Assembly: GCA_963855995.1 (NCBI GenBank)
Contig: OY979716.1
Coordinates: 37,845,624-37,909,623 of the forward strand
Reading direction: 5' to 3'
DNA: 64,000 nucleotides
Origin: Muricea muricata
Lineage: Eukaryota > Cnidaria > Anthozoa > Malacalcyonacea > Plexauridae
Part shown: positions 26,363 to 38,656 of the stretch, piece by piece
Layout: every line of letters starts with the position of its first letter
How positions within the stretch are numbered: position 1 is the first letter of the stretch
The notes under the pieces: model-generated
What the model was told of the DNA's origin: nothing
What the model saw: the letters and a program-made list of their open reading frames with translations, nothing else
Database searches by the model: none
Made by a program: the position numbers and the translations under genes

Positions 26363-26427
26363 AAATTCACCTGATGAGTGAGGCAAGCTTCTGCTTGTTA
26401 AACGAAATAAATTTGTATTGAATTAAA
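26363..26427 (+). ncRNA. Degenerate hammerhead ribozyme (left arm)
   Basis: Order of parts: stem I strand AAATTCAC, core CTGATGA (26371-26377), an imperfect stem II with AAGC/GCTT and an inner mismatch, core GAAA (26404-26407), a TAAATTTG segment, TA, then TTGAATT as the second stem I strand. Compared with the right-arm copy, stem II has two mismatches and stem I one, so activity is doubtful. It lies about 100 bp after the GIY-YIG remnant, where Penelope-like elements are known to carry hammerheads. Confidence 0.6.
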
Positions 26428-27728
26428 ATTCAAATGCAATAATTCAAGTCTGACTTATTCTGATGATCGCCTATATAAGCGCGTGAAACTCCAAGTAGCG
26501 AAAGAAAAATTAAGTATTCGTTGTCCTTCTTGTCTATATATATAATAAAGAATGACACAAAAACTTAGCAAGCTTTGTTTGGCATATTTATTATTTATAT
26601 ATAGTTCGTACTACACAATTAACGTAGCACTCCTCAGATAAAATAGCCTGTGTTTGCCCTCTAGCTTCTAACAAACTTTTTAAATATGTACAGATGGTAT
26701 ATATGTATGCTTATCTAATTTCAGGTCAATTAACACCTCAAATAGTGTCACGAAAAAATTCGTGTCAGGTTATGAAGTTTTCAAGCAAATATTTCTCAGT
26801 GTGTCTACACTCCACACGTGGAGACATGACGCATCGCAATCAGAGCGCGGCTGAGCAGTTTTGCTGTAGTGGCTCGAGTAACCATGGGAAATAATGTCAG
26901 TATAATAGGTCATGCGAGTTGGCTTTACACCTATGGCATATCATGAATACTAATTAGGATTGCACATTTTAGAGTTTTTCACGTTCATTAGTATTCTTTA
27001 TATAATGTTACATCCTAAAATTTGGCATTACTATGCGGAGTATTCAAAACACCAGAACTAACGTCGTATCATATCTAAAACGCTTTGCTGCCCGTCGTGG
27101 TTTAAATGTGATACAACACTTAATATTACATAAAATAGCAGATAGTGCGAATGCAGGAGCAGCTGATAAATAATGAATGTGATTATACTTGAAATTCTGT
27201 TCTAGTTTCAATTACAGATGTTATTCAAGATGGTGAGCACACATCAATGTACAATGCCCTGTTTTGTGATGAATTTCATTGCTACAAATTAACACAGTGT
27301 GATTAAATCGGTATAGACTATAGTTAAATAAAAACGTTTGATGATAACACATGTCACATGCAATAATTACATGCTCGGTCATGTAAAACTAATCACACAT
27401 AGTCAAGCAATGTCGAAAAAATATGAGCAGGTCAAATTTAATAACCTGACAACAGGAGGTTTATGTTTCGTGTGTAGAACGAAATAAAGCGAATTCAAAC
27501 AAATTTAAATCAAGTTCAAATATATAGTGTAAATGTCGTCTGTTGCTATATAGTATAAAAATATAGTATAAATGTTGTCTATTTCTTTTTTCTAGAAATT
27601 AGTAACTTTCGTAGCTCGTCTTGGTTTAACAAAAGTATTATTCCACCCCCCCCTAAACTCAAGCTCAATTTTAGTGCTAAACACTTGAGATAGATCAAAA
27701 CTGTCTATTGACCTTACTTGATTTTGTC

Positions 27729-30700
27729 TCACTTTATATCGGTTTCCATCATCTTGTATGTGAAGGATGCCTCTCCTGTTCCCGTTGTCATGTTTGTAAC
27801 TCTGCCAATGTATAATGTGCCAGTGTCATAATCCACCGCTACCCAGTCTCCTAATTTAATCTCCTCCTTAATAAAATTCACAACAAACAAATGAAAAACG
27901 ATGGTAACAGATTTAAAAGGAAAAATAAAAAGGCTGAAATTTAATTCATAATTTAACAATAAGCAAACTGATTTTGTAATTACTATGTGCAGTTTTATAT
28001 CATGAAACACTTTATCCAAATCCTCTAAACTTGACTGAACAAACATTTGGAGGCATATCACGACGAAAATTAAAGCTTACTAAAGATTTTCCACTACAAT
28101 TCTCGTCTTCCGCCCTTTTTAGTTCTGGGGTCATTTGATTTTCTTCGATATCTGTATCTTTTGCAGTTAGTTCCTCTACAACTTGTTTTTCTGATATGTG
28201 CTTTGCAAGTTTGGGCTAGAATAGAATGCATATATGTAGGTTGTAGCTCATTTAATGAAACATCCCAGACTAGCGTTATGTTTCATAAACAGCAGAATAC
28301 TGTACATTGTTCAAAATATTAAATACTCAGAATTCTAATTAAACTAAGGGGCTTTAACCTGAGGGAAGGGGAGTGGCGACCCTAAAAGTTTTGCTTTTAA
28401 TTGCGGCCAATTTTGGCGGTACCTGCAACTCGTGGGAAACTGCTTCTAAGCCCCTATCCATGAATCAACACTTTCGTTTATACCTTGTCTTTTTCCAATT
28501 GCTTTGCCTTATTTTTATGGCTGGTGCGAAGTTTCGTAATTTCAGCGTCCTATATATATATGTATATAAATATATTGGAATCATTATCAGTAAGATGAAC
28601 TGTTATATACAGTTAGAATGTTGGAATGGATTAGCATTCGAAGTACGAGTCAAATTGTTATACCATTAATAATCCCATACCATTAATTGTTCTTTGCCAG
28701 TTTCCTCTTGTCTAACTTTCGTCGAGCGCTTATATTCCTAACACAAAAGTAAAATAATAAGATTAATGAAACATGACAAATAACAACAACAACACCTTTA
28801 ATATATATTATAATAATATTTTTAATATACATTATAATAATATAATGCCAAATAATGAACGTTTTTATTATACCTTGCGAAGTTGATTCAAGTTTTCTTT
28901 GACGTTATCCAACTGCTATATTTTGATGTAAACAATGATAGAATAGAACATGTGAGAAATGAAATACAAAACTCAGTCGGCATATGCCTGCACTTAGAAG
29001 CGATAAATGTAGCGTCCGTGCACTTACTTTTCGAGAGGACTCATACGACGATGCAAGGTATTTATTATCGCCTTCACTTCTTTCAAGTTCCTATACAATC
29101 AAATTAAAGAATACTCACATAGGCTCTGTGTACCCAAACATATGATATTAACAGGCTTATTGTTTTTTATAATAAATTTAACTCACATTAGTTACTTTTT
29201 GCAACTCGTTTTTGAGACGACAAATCTCGGCACATTTTTCATTTTCTACCTGAAAATATATATATTTAACGGCGAAACGTCTGAGGATTTTATAATAAAT
29301 AATCTTACAATTTGCCTGAAGAAGTCCTTTTCTTTGGTTTAAATAAACCAGCCAACAGACATATATATATACATATATATACACTTCTAATCTTTGTACT
29401 GTTACTTCAGTATATAGTGAGTTTAAAATTCTGATTAATTACCCTTTCCAGTTTTATTACTTGTTGTTTCAAGTCCTTGTTAGCTTTTTTTACGGTATTC
29501 AACTCCTATCAATTGAACAATAAAGTGTATTGTTTAAACACGTTTTCTATATAGATATGAAGGAGAAAACCTATGCTGCAATCGCCCTGATTGGATAGTG
29601 AATCAAAGGACTATCCTCAGTATATGTAATAAAACAAACGTAGATTTTCACAACATCTATATTGAAAATTCTTTCGCAAACAAACCTGACAAGATGGGTA
29701 TACAATGGATAGTTTTATTCCACATCATTTAACACACTCGAACGATCGCGTTTTATCATATCTAAAACTCACCGCTGCGCCTCACGTTTTAAATATGATA
29801 AAACGGTCTTTCTCGTGTAGTAAATATACATAAAAATCCGCAAGGTTAGGTGGCCGAATATCAAAGTTGGATCTTGATGTAATGCGAAAGCGTTAATATT
29901 CCTATACAATTACATGCATGAGCGCACGAGCGCAAAAGTTATAGCAATACTGTAAGTATCTATATGGTCGTAATTGATTCCTAGTGAATCGAGATCAATT
30001 CCAAGTTAGAAAATGTTAAAATAAATTTCGACGTAGTATTTATAGCAATATTCATAATATACCTTAATCTTGCCGGCCATCTTCTCTTTCGCCTGTCTTA
30101 ATTGAAGTTGGAGGTTATTGATACGTTCGTCTGTGCTCTATAAATATACAAAACTTTTAAAAATACTGGCTCTAAGTGTGTAGTAATCGTGTAGGTCCTG
30201 TTAAAAATCTGTTGTGCCTTGACGATCAAAACCTTGCAGTTCGCTGCAAGAGAAGGGACGCCCAGTCGATCTCACCTTTCTGGTCGTCGTATTCACTTTT
30301 ATTGTTTTGCGGTCTGGTTTTCTTTTATTTTCCATTAAATTCTGGAGCACATGATGCATTTCATCTTCGTTCTTCAATGGGTCCAGATTGTAGAGAAAAT
30401 TGAAATAAGATCCGTGGATGGTAATGATCGTTTTTTCTGTTTTCTTTTTCTTCTCAAGTTCCCCCCCCCCCCTTCATACATATCCATTATTTTCTCGGCT
30501 AATGAATAACAGCTTGGTGACATCGCAGCCAATTTAGTTGCAATGGCTATTGCAGATGTATTAGTGTTAGGCCGTTCGCCGTGACCTGATATCGTTCACT
30601 TTCATTAAGCATGTCGTGGAACTGAGGAAACTTTACAGAACATAACTTTTTCAAACACGGGGAGTTCGAATCTGAAAAGTTGCCGCTCCTCCGACCTGCA

Positions 30701-33700
30701 GTTTTTTCATAAAATCCGTTTTAATTCCACTCTTTCGACACGCTTCAAATAATCTCCCGCCATTTTGAATTCTCTAATATTCCGTTTGCAATCACTCAGA
30801 ATGATGATTATTCCGTCCCAGATCCCTCAACTCGCGGTAAATTGTCATTTTAACCGATGGAATTGCTAAAATCGTTAGTTTTGTAAACACATGGTCCTTA
30901 CAAAGGTGCTAGTCATGTTTGTGTGTGTGAAGTCCATTTCCATGGCAAAAATGGAGAAATTAGAAGGGATATTAGCAAAAATTTTTGAGACATAATAAAG
31001 CAGTGCTTACATACGTCTTTATCATAAACAGAACTCGCAAAAGTCTGCTATTCAGACAAGTTTACTATATTACAAGTAACCTTTAAAGAGAGAGCTAAAG
31101 CCATCCTTGCCAATGCTGGACGAAAATGTTTGTAATAGGAAAGCAACGGACAAATTTATTCTATTTCCAGTTCTGAAAAAGGTAATAGATTAATTGTCCT
31201 TATCCATCTTCAAATGTTTTCCCTAAATTTGCTCAATCTGTAAACCACCTGGGGCTTTAGACATCACAGATATGACATTTCCATCTGGCTTACCTTGAAT
31301 GGAAGTTGTCACAATGCAACATACTATCTCAGACAGTAACTATTACAAGCGATTTCTGATTTCGGGGATAATGTATTGATAAAAGTATAACAATAGCATG
31401 CTTTTCATAGCCAGCATAAAACTGTAGAGCTGCTACTGGTTTTTTCTGATGCAAAAAAAAACTTGATTGTTTTGATAAACAGGAACAAGACGCCTGCTAG
31501 AGCTTTCACTTCGCCTGCCAAGAGTAGAAGAAAATGAGCACAAGGGAAGCCAACAATTCCCTTTTAAAATCAGTTGTTATTAGGGTCAATTGTATATGTG
31601 ATTCTAATGTAACACATAGGTTGGAAACAAGTTAGAAACACCTCTCACTTCTAAATACCTTCCAGGAAAATTTAATTAGGCATTGGCTTGAGAGATACCC
31701 CTCTTGCAACTTGTAACTGGGGGGTATTACCCCACCAGTGATATCGCAACTGCTGCAATAACACTCCATTGTAAAAACGATATTCGGTGCACTATTTTGT
31801 CACTTTGTTTATATATATTGAACAGGCATTGTTTGTATATATTGAGCAGCCTCTTAGTGAAATTAATGGTCACTTAGTGAGCTATAAATTGTGTCTCTTT
31901 TATGGGAGGTTTGGATGAAAACCCCCTTTATTGAAGATTGTTCTGTCGGTTTATTTTCAACTTAGGTTGATAAGTGTTTTAGTACATGTTACTGTTGGTG
32001 TTTCAGACCTCATGTTTCTTGTGCACTGAAGTAACTGGACACATTGAAGACAATATATATTTTATTTGTAGTTCTAATAATATTATTAGAAAGTGAGGAA
32101 CAAAACATTAAAGCAGAAGTTTCAAGCGTTAACGCTTAATGAATACATGAAAACAATTGTTGCAAAACTCTCTGATATTAAAAAATTGTCAACTAATTAT
32201 TTATCCTTGGAGGTTATGTACAGTTAATGAATGCATGATGAAGGTGGACTATTATTGATTTTACCTATTTTTGGTCAAAGCTAAAGGCAACATTTTTGCT
32301 GCAGTCATACTTGGCTCTTAAGTACAACATTGCTGATAACTTATTATTAGTTATACTTTCCTGGTTGTCCGATGCTTTCCTCTGACAAACGTTTTCGACC
32401 AGCATTGGCAAGGGTGGTTTTAGGTCTCTCAAGCTTACTTACATTACCTGAATCGTCGATTTCTGTGAGTTTTTTATATGATAAAAATAGGTTTAAGCAC
32501 TTGTTTTCTTATGTCTCAATAATTTTTGCTAATATATCCCTTTTGGTAACTCTTTTATTTCTGCATTTGCCGTGGAAATGGACTTCACACACACAAACAT
32601 GACTAGCAGCTTTGTAAGAAGCCATGTGTTTACAAAGTGAATAATTTTAAGAATTCCATCGGTTAGAATGACAATTTACCGCGAGTTGAAGGATCTGGGA
32701 CAGAATAATCACCATTCTGAGCAATTGCGAACGGAATATTGAAGAATTCAAAATGGCGGGAGATTATTTGAAGTGTGTAGAAAGAGTGAGAATTAAAATG
32801 GATTTTATGAAAAAACTGCGGGTCAGAGGAGCGGCAACTTTTCAGATTCGAACTCCCCGTCTTTGAAAAAGTTACGTTCTGCAAAGTTACACAACATGCT
32901 TAATGAAATTTGTTTTCTAGCTACATTTTCGAACTACGGCGAACGGCCTATGTGCTGAAAATAAGCATATGCACAGATCATATATACACATTACGTTACT
33001 TATGAGAATGTACCGAGTGTCACTTAAAAAGTACTCCTGCTTGATTTTATATTTTAGTAAAACTAAGATACTTATTACCAATAGCGTAGCCAGCTCGACG
33101 ATTTAGTCCCGCTATGCAAATATTTTCACATTCATTGACTGCGAAAACAATGAATTTTTTAAGAAATGAATACTAATAAAAACTTGAAAATAACTTTAAA
33201 TTTGCATAGCGCGACTATATTGTCGGCCTAGGTACGCCAATGCTTATACAGGTAACTAAATTTCGTCTTATATTCCGTGAATCGTGATCTAAATGTGTTC
33301 CGTGAATCATGAAGATCTATAAAAATCTGGCATAGGCATTTTAATTTTATATTTTGCCATTACTTATAGATGTCCACGTTCGACTCCAAGTAAAATGAAG
33401 GTCAAAATATCAAAACCTTTGCTTTCTGATTCACTTGAATCATTTCCCACACTTTTTAAATATGCAGTTTTCATACTGTTTAAAACTGGCGTGTTTGAAA
33501 AAATAGTAAAAATGAAATCATCTTCCTGATTCCTGAAATCTGAAAAAGATCACCTCCCTTCTCATCTCCCAAATAAAACAGTTCTGCATAAGAGAAAAAT
33601 TTTGCAAGTTGTGAAGCATTACGAATTGAATGTTTATAGATATGTAAATCCATTCGTAAATCGCAGCTACTTAAGTAAGAATTTGTATTTTGGAATAATA

Positions 33701-34299
33701 CTGCGGTACTACAAGTAGAGCGAACCAGAACAATATAAGTCAAATTTTGCGGGCTCGGTATATCAAGTAAATTATAAACTGATTAACAAAACTAGTTAAT
33801 AAACTTACGGGTATTTTGTGTTTTAAATAATAATACTTTCGCAACATAGCAACATCATCACTGTCCCAGTCAGCATCTTTGCCAGTTTCATTAGTAATTG
33901 TTCTCCTCATTGGTGAACCAATGGTCGAAATGGAGGAGGCCACCCTTTTGCTCCAAATGACACACCGTGTTCTTCACTACGATTTCGGACATTTCTTTCC
34001 CACGCCAGCGTTCCTCTCCTTTTATTTACCGGAAACCAATGGTCTTTTCCGTTTTCCTTTTGCCTTCACTTCATTACCATCGTTTTTTCTTCACACTCAC
34101 CCCCAGACATAGAAGTGAAAGACATTTCATTCAAATCCCACGTCACATCATGCAGCTCTTCGCCATGAACTTCTTTCCAGCGCTTTACAAAATCATCCGA
34201 ATTTAGAGCATGACCATCAAACTGAGAAGAAAATTCATTGTGATTTTCCTCAAAGAGTTTAAGGTCAAGTAATGCGTCTTCCCCATCGGTAAATGACAT
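27729..34299 (-). CDS. Coiled-coil gene of many small exons, interrupted by E2
   Basis: Exons supported by AG/GT signals, in transcript order: a first exon from an ATG at 34299 (LLDLKLFEENHNEF; acidic), one ending KYYYLKHKIP at 33809, a long one beginning at 32954 and resuming after E2 at 30567-30276, then 30137-30063, 29505-29443, 29249-29187, 29090-29028, 28915-28874, about 28738-28694, 28215-28081 and 27866-27729 with a TGA stop. The middle exons are 63 or 42 bp, all phase 0, and encode 21 or 14 residues of heptad-like Glu/Lys/Leu sequence: a dimerising coiled coil. The last exon has LGDWVAVDYDTGTLYIGRV, an SH3/chromo-barrel-like strand pattern. The 33950-34080 region and the poly-G run at 30461-30472 disturb the frame. 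The family is not recognised. Divergent pairing with the DDE-like gene suggests an accessory protein of the same element. Confidence 0.55.
30568..32950. mobile_element. E2: 2.4-kb foldback transposon, TAGGCCG termini, inside an exon
   Basis: TIR starts TAGGCCGTTCGCCGT at 30568 and its complement ends at 32950. The inverted arms are roughly 580 bp each (30568-31150 against 32370-32950) and include a GGGGAGTTCGAATCTGAAAA block. The target duplication is TGT (30565-30567, 32951-32953). No transposase frame is visible in the 1.2-kb centre. It sits four bases inside an exon of the coiled-coil gene, right after its splice acceptor. It shares the terminus and 3-bp duplication with E1. Confidence 0.88.
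33083..33238. repeat. MITE, family 'TTTAGTCC', copy 2
   Basis: An inverted repeat with inner arms TTTAGTCCCGCTATGCAAAT and its complement near 33197-33219, plus outer pairing around GACGA/TTGTC. The centre CATTCATTGACTG is shared with copy 1 at 13506-13652. Confidence 0.7.
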
Positions 34300-34369
34300 C
34301 TATATATAGAAAACGAATTAACATGGTTATGAAAATCATACGGCGTTCCGGTTATTTGAAAAAGCGAAA

Positions 34370-34472
34370 TGGTACAATCATAGAATACCTGGTCACATAG
34401 GGTTAGTGTTAGGGTTTGGGTCAGAGTTAATGTTAGGGTTTTGAACTGGCCAGGTATTCTACAATTGCTCCA
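34370..34472. repeat. 103-bp MITE with a degenerate TTAGGG-type core
   Basis: Inverted arms TAGAATACCTGG (34381-34392) and CCAGGTATTCTA (34450-34461) extend outward with mismatches. The loop contains four GGTTAG/GTTAGGG-like units, similar to the metazoan telomere repeat. It lies upstream of the coiled-coil gene's first supported exon. Confidence 0.6.
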
Positions 34473-34499
34473 GCGAAATTATTACAACAGAAGTTTTTT

Positions 34500-35150
34500 T
34501 TAGTGGGGTATAAAGTACCTTGACAAATTCGTCTCATTCGTCGCTGTCGTCTGGTGGCACATCAACGCTGGTGATACTCCCGTGGCCAAAATTTTCACCA
34601 TTGAAGAGGACAATTGCTCGTTTTCTTCCAATTTGAGCACAGTCCAAAAATATTCTGACATGTTGGATGAAAATTTTATTGCAAAAATGCTAGCTATTAT
34701 TTGATTGACTGCAGAGGTTTCTTGATTCAATGCAATGCACGAAACGCGATTCTGAACATAACTGATCACTAATCTCGTATGTTATATAGTCTTGGCCCAG
34801 GAGCGAAGGGCAATGTGTCGTATGATTTTCCAACCAAGCAGGATGGGAGTGTTCGAATTTAATATAGCTACCCGAACATTTGTTTCCTGTTCGTGTATAC
34901 CAGTCACGATATAAAACTCAAACTCATTGAATTTACATATTCATAATTTTCTGCAAATGTATTGAATTATACGGGAATTTTTTTCCGTCCTTGGCCTTGC
35001 AAATCATCACGACATTTGTGAGCCAGTATCCAGGTGCGTTCCAAAAACCAGAAACTAGAGCCGCCATTGTATGACAATGTTTATAGCGTTTGATATATGT
35101 CTCAAAATCATGCGAATTATATTTTGAACTATCAAGACGAATTTCCATTC
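34500..35150 (-). other. Possible decayed 5' exons of the coiled-coil gene
   Basis: A VDVPPDDSDE-then-TGA-DEFVK reading ends at a GT donor (AAG|GTACTT near 34519) just before the 34299 exon. It resembles the acidic N-termini of transposase-type proteins but contains a stop. The 34933-35148 frame has no recognisable domain. I cannot decide whether either is translated. Confidence 0.3.
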
Positions 35151-37565
35151 CAGTGCGAAATGTCGCATGATTAACGTTGGCAATCCCTTTCTTTTAAAAT
35201 GTGAACAGCTAATAATATTCGCTCCGTTCGTATTTAATTTGAGAGGAAATTTTTTAGCTCAGTTTCGTTTCAAGTAAGTTATTTGAAAGCTCAAAATTAG
35301 AGAAATTTGGTAATGCAGTTAGCTATGTGAGAAATATTTACAATGGTTTCATTGCGTTTGTTAAGAGATAAATGCAATGTTTCAAAAATTCCCATGCATA
35401 CAAATGAATCCCATCTTACTTCAACGACGGCATGCAGGTTGATATTGTACGAAAATCATGTTCACCATGCATGTGTTTGTCACGCATGAAAGAGTTACGG
35501 TTGCCAAGCCCGACCAGTTAAGCAAAAAAGCCACATATTGTTATCGTTGTTTGTGGCCTGAGTCAGCACTTTTCATGCATCAAAGTTGATAGTCAAACTA
35601 TGCATCGCTAACAGAAAGTGATCGTGCATAGCCAAAAACATTAAAATTGGAATATCGTGCAGCAACAGACAACATCTTCTATCTATGACACTGCTGCTGA
35701 TTGAGAAGTTTCAGGTAGGCAAGAACTCGATACGCAAAAATTTTAATAAGCTCGCTGCTTCTGAGGCAGTGCCCCAAACTGTTTGCATATTGATTAGCAC
35801 CGAAGGTAAACAACTAGTTAAAGTCAAGTTTTAGAAACAAACTTCCTAAGCAATATCATTAGTTTGTATGGTGGTGTGGTATTTTAGAACATGCAGCGTT
35901 CCTGCTGAGCTACGTAAGACAAAATATATACGTAGATTCAACTGTAATATGTTAAAATTCTGATATTTAAAAGTCCATCATGAGAAAATGCAATTTTTAT
36001 TCCATTTCACATTCTTACAAGTACCAAACTAAGAACAGTATACATCCGTACGACTTGTCCTATCTTGTAAATCGGCCTTTATGCTTCAAACTCCGAATGC
36101 GCAGTAAGTGGAGGAAACACAGACACTATGTGTTTGGCTGCAGCATAGCAAAATGTTATTGCACGGAAACGAAAAACGACACTTTGTCTAAATTATGCGC
36201 ATTCATTTCATTATTTCGCCGCTCCGTTTGTTATACCATTTGCTGAAAATGTTCAACTTCTGTTTCACATCTTTAAAAGCGCAGCTGTGAAAAATAATGA
36301 TGGATCTATATATGATTGTGACTAAAGACGGATTTCTATTCACGCAAATTATGAATGACGGATATTATTTGGCATAAAGTACGAGTCTGGCTTTTAAAAT
36401 CGGAAATTAATGTAATATTATGACAACATTTTGTGATTTGCGTGTATTTCGTGTTTTTTTTTGCCGTCGCAAGTCGTGCACATGCTAGCCACATTTCAGC
36501 ACTTGGATGAATTATTCAAATCAGGAGACTTGGATCAGTTTTCATCTGTAATTTTTCCAATACTCATTGGCTACGCTTAAACAGTTGGTTTTGGTAGCTT
36601 TTTAGGATTGGGTTTAGTAGGTTTTGAATTTGAAGTCAGGTTTCCAGTTTTTATTATGCACTTGTTGTGAAAAATTGCGAAACTCACTCGTTCGCTGCGC
36701 TCACTCATTCGTTTAGCAATCTTTCACAACTAGTGCATAAAAATCGTATGCACTCGCCAACCATGCAGTAATCTCTATATATAATCCTCTAATTAAATAA
36801 CGTTGTAAATTGTTGTTATTGAAATTAACAGTTTCATTCCACGACTTTGAATTTCTTTATACATTTGCTGAAAGGAGAATTTGAAACCGGCAATTTAGGC
36901 TTGATTTACTGCAACCTGAAACAGTTTAGATGCAGTCGCTAAACGCAATTCTAGGCTAGCTTTGGGCTACATTGATCGAGGCAATATAACAAAATCTACC
37001 ACCACAGCTGGAGAGAGCATTCAAAAATTATTGAAATTGCAAAGTTTGGTCGCAAAATACTATAAAATACGTTAAATATACGAAAGCCCTGCAGGTAAAA
37101 ATGTAATGAAACTATACAGCTTGTTTAACTACCTATAAAACTATGAAAATTTCCCAGTGAAATTTCCATCGACGTTCGCGGACGGTATTTAGCTACTATG
37201 ACCGGCTTACAGCTAAATATATGAAGAGTATATTGACAACTTGATCATTTGCCAAAATGTATATGCGCCAGATGTTGTACTTGTGGGTTGTAATTATAGT
37301 ATAAACGACGTCAATGATAATTTACTAATTTAAGAGTGTGACAGAAAATTATTCTATTGACTCTCATATACTTGCGCTGCTTGCCATATAACGCTCTTTG
37401 AATTTTATTTAATATACAGTGCAACATTTTGGATTGGAACTTAAACTATATGAGCACTAACACTATAGACTTATCTGCTTTTGAATATCACAAAAAAATC
37501 ATGCTTGTAGCTGCATGGACATATATGATGACGACAGTGAGACGACTTCATTGGCAACATAATTA
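35151..37565. other. Intergenic region between the two divergent genes
   Basis: No coding sequence seen apart from a short unconvincing frame at 35980-36246. It must contain the promoters of the divergent gene pair if both are expressed, but I cannot place a TATA box or initiator with confidence. It holds one 86-bp palindrome, listed separately. Confidence 0.5.
36655..36740. repeat. 86-bp palindrome with CTCACTCGTTCG loop
   Basis: Arms TATGCACTTGTTGTGAAA and their complement TTTCACAACTAGTGCATA enclose TTGCGAAACTCACTCG and its near-complement CGAATGAGTGAGCG (read on the other strand). It could form a long cruciform or hairpin. It has no coding content and resembles a minimal foldback MITE. 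Confidence 0.7.
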
Positions 37566-37994
37566 AGGGCCGACCGATTACATGGAGACCGAGAGTTTGC
37601 TGTCAGTCCGGTTTGCTAAGCTGAAATTTCAGCTTGGCTATATAAAGACTAAAATCGTAGTAAAATGTAAATGGTAAAATTTCAGCACGGCTTGAGCTAT
37701 CTGGGCTGAAATTACAGCCTGGGCTGAGCTCACATGTAATCGCTTCAGCCCGGGATGAAATTATTGTTAACACATCGTTTAACTGTGTTTTCGTGTTTTA
37801 TTTCTTTCATTTTGTTTTTAAAACACAACAGTAAGTCACACAAGTGCAATAAAGCTCTGGGCAAAATTTAAGCAGCAAAATAAGGCAAAATAGCTCCATT
37901 TCCACTTTCCAGGTCTCATTGAATGTTGCCGTGTAATCGTGAAACATTTTCAGCTCGGTTAAGTGGGCTGAAAACTTTTTGTTTAATCGGCCCT
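37566..37994. mobile_element. 429-bp MITE with TTA target duplication
   Basis: TIR AGGGCCGACCGATTA at 37566, complement TAATCGGCCCT ending 37994. TTA flanks lie at 37563-37565 and 37995-37997. The interior has several CAGCCCGGGCTGAAATT-like palindromic blocks. The target is PIF/Harbinger-like. It has no coding capacity. Confidence 0.8.
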
Positions 37995-38656
37995 TTAGGC
38001 CTTAATAGGCTTATACTCAGTGGACTAATCTTTATCATTCTCAAATTGTGCTAATATGCACAAGTATATACTTTCAATAGAAACAGTCGCTGCCAGCATT
38101 ATTTAACAGAAATTTATACGATAGAAAGTTATCGTTTGAATTGTAGAAAGCCTGGTTCGCCGGCTAAAGGCCCTTCATAAATCAAGGTGCATCACTCATA
38201 CCGTGTTATCTGTGATACAATGTTCCGTATATGGAACTAAACGATGTCTGCTATGTTGAACTTAGGTCTAAAAATATTTTCTTAAGGATCTTTATGATAT
38301 AATCAGGATGCTGTTGGCAGGTTCTGACGTATTAAAAAACAGCGCAATTTGGAGGGAAATTCAAATAATCGTGCGCGTTCGCAAGGTTCAGACTTCAGAA
38401 CACAAATAGAGAAGAATTTTTACAACATTATCTCAGTACAGTTCGAAATGATTTGTTCTTGGTCATTTCGTTCAATGATTGTATACCTATTATTAACGGT
38501 AGTGGTTGTCGATTTGACGTATTTGAAATCTTTGAAGACCAGTAAGGTGATGTACCGTAGTGTGTATTGCTTGGATTCACGTGTATGTACTATATTCGTA
38601 ATTACTTGAATACGAACAAGTTTTCTTATAAGCACTTCATACTGTATATTTCACAG

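Larger units (their letters stand above)
23377..27275 (+). repeat. Left inverted arm (C1), carrying a dead Penelope-like element
   Basis: It matches the reverse complement of the right arm over nearly its whole length. From outside in it holds iterated AAACACAATGTG-type motifs (23461-23610, 24208), AT-rich DNA, the Penelope RT tail and GIY-YIG remnant (25216-26250), a hammerhead-like RNA (26363-26427), and a tail conserved in both arms. Short frames at 23997-24239 (-) and 26694-26894 (+) are conserved in both arms but match no domain. I treat them as arm sequence, not genes. At 24225-24240 it preserves the uninterrupted target site of element B. Confidence 0.85.

Noticed and set aside
26459..26495. 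Second hammerhead-like core (CTGATGA ... GAAAC) 90 bp after the first
   Set aside because: Stem II has only three pairs and no convincing stem I partner or cleavage triplet was found.
26694..26894. 66-codon frame conserved between arms (also 44947-45147)
   Set aside because: Same reason: it lies in arm DNA beyond the hammerhead and matches no family I know.
30655..30690. tRNA-like B-box (GAGTTCGAATC) in the E2 arms
   Set aside because: No matching A-box or cloverleaf could be found around it; it is part of the foldback arm.
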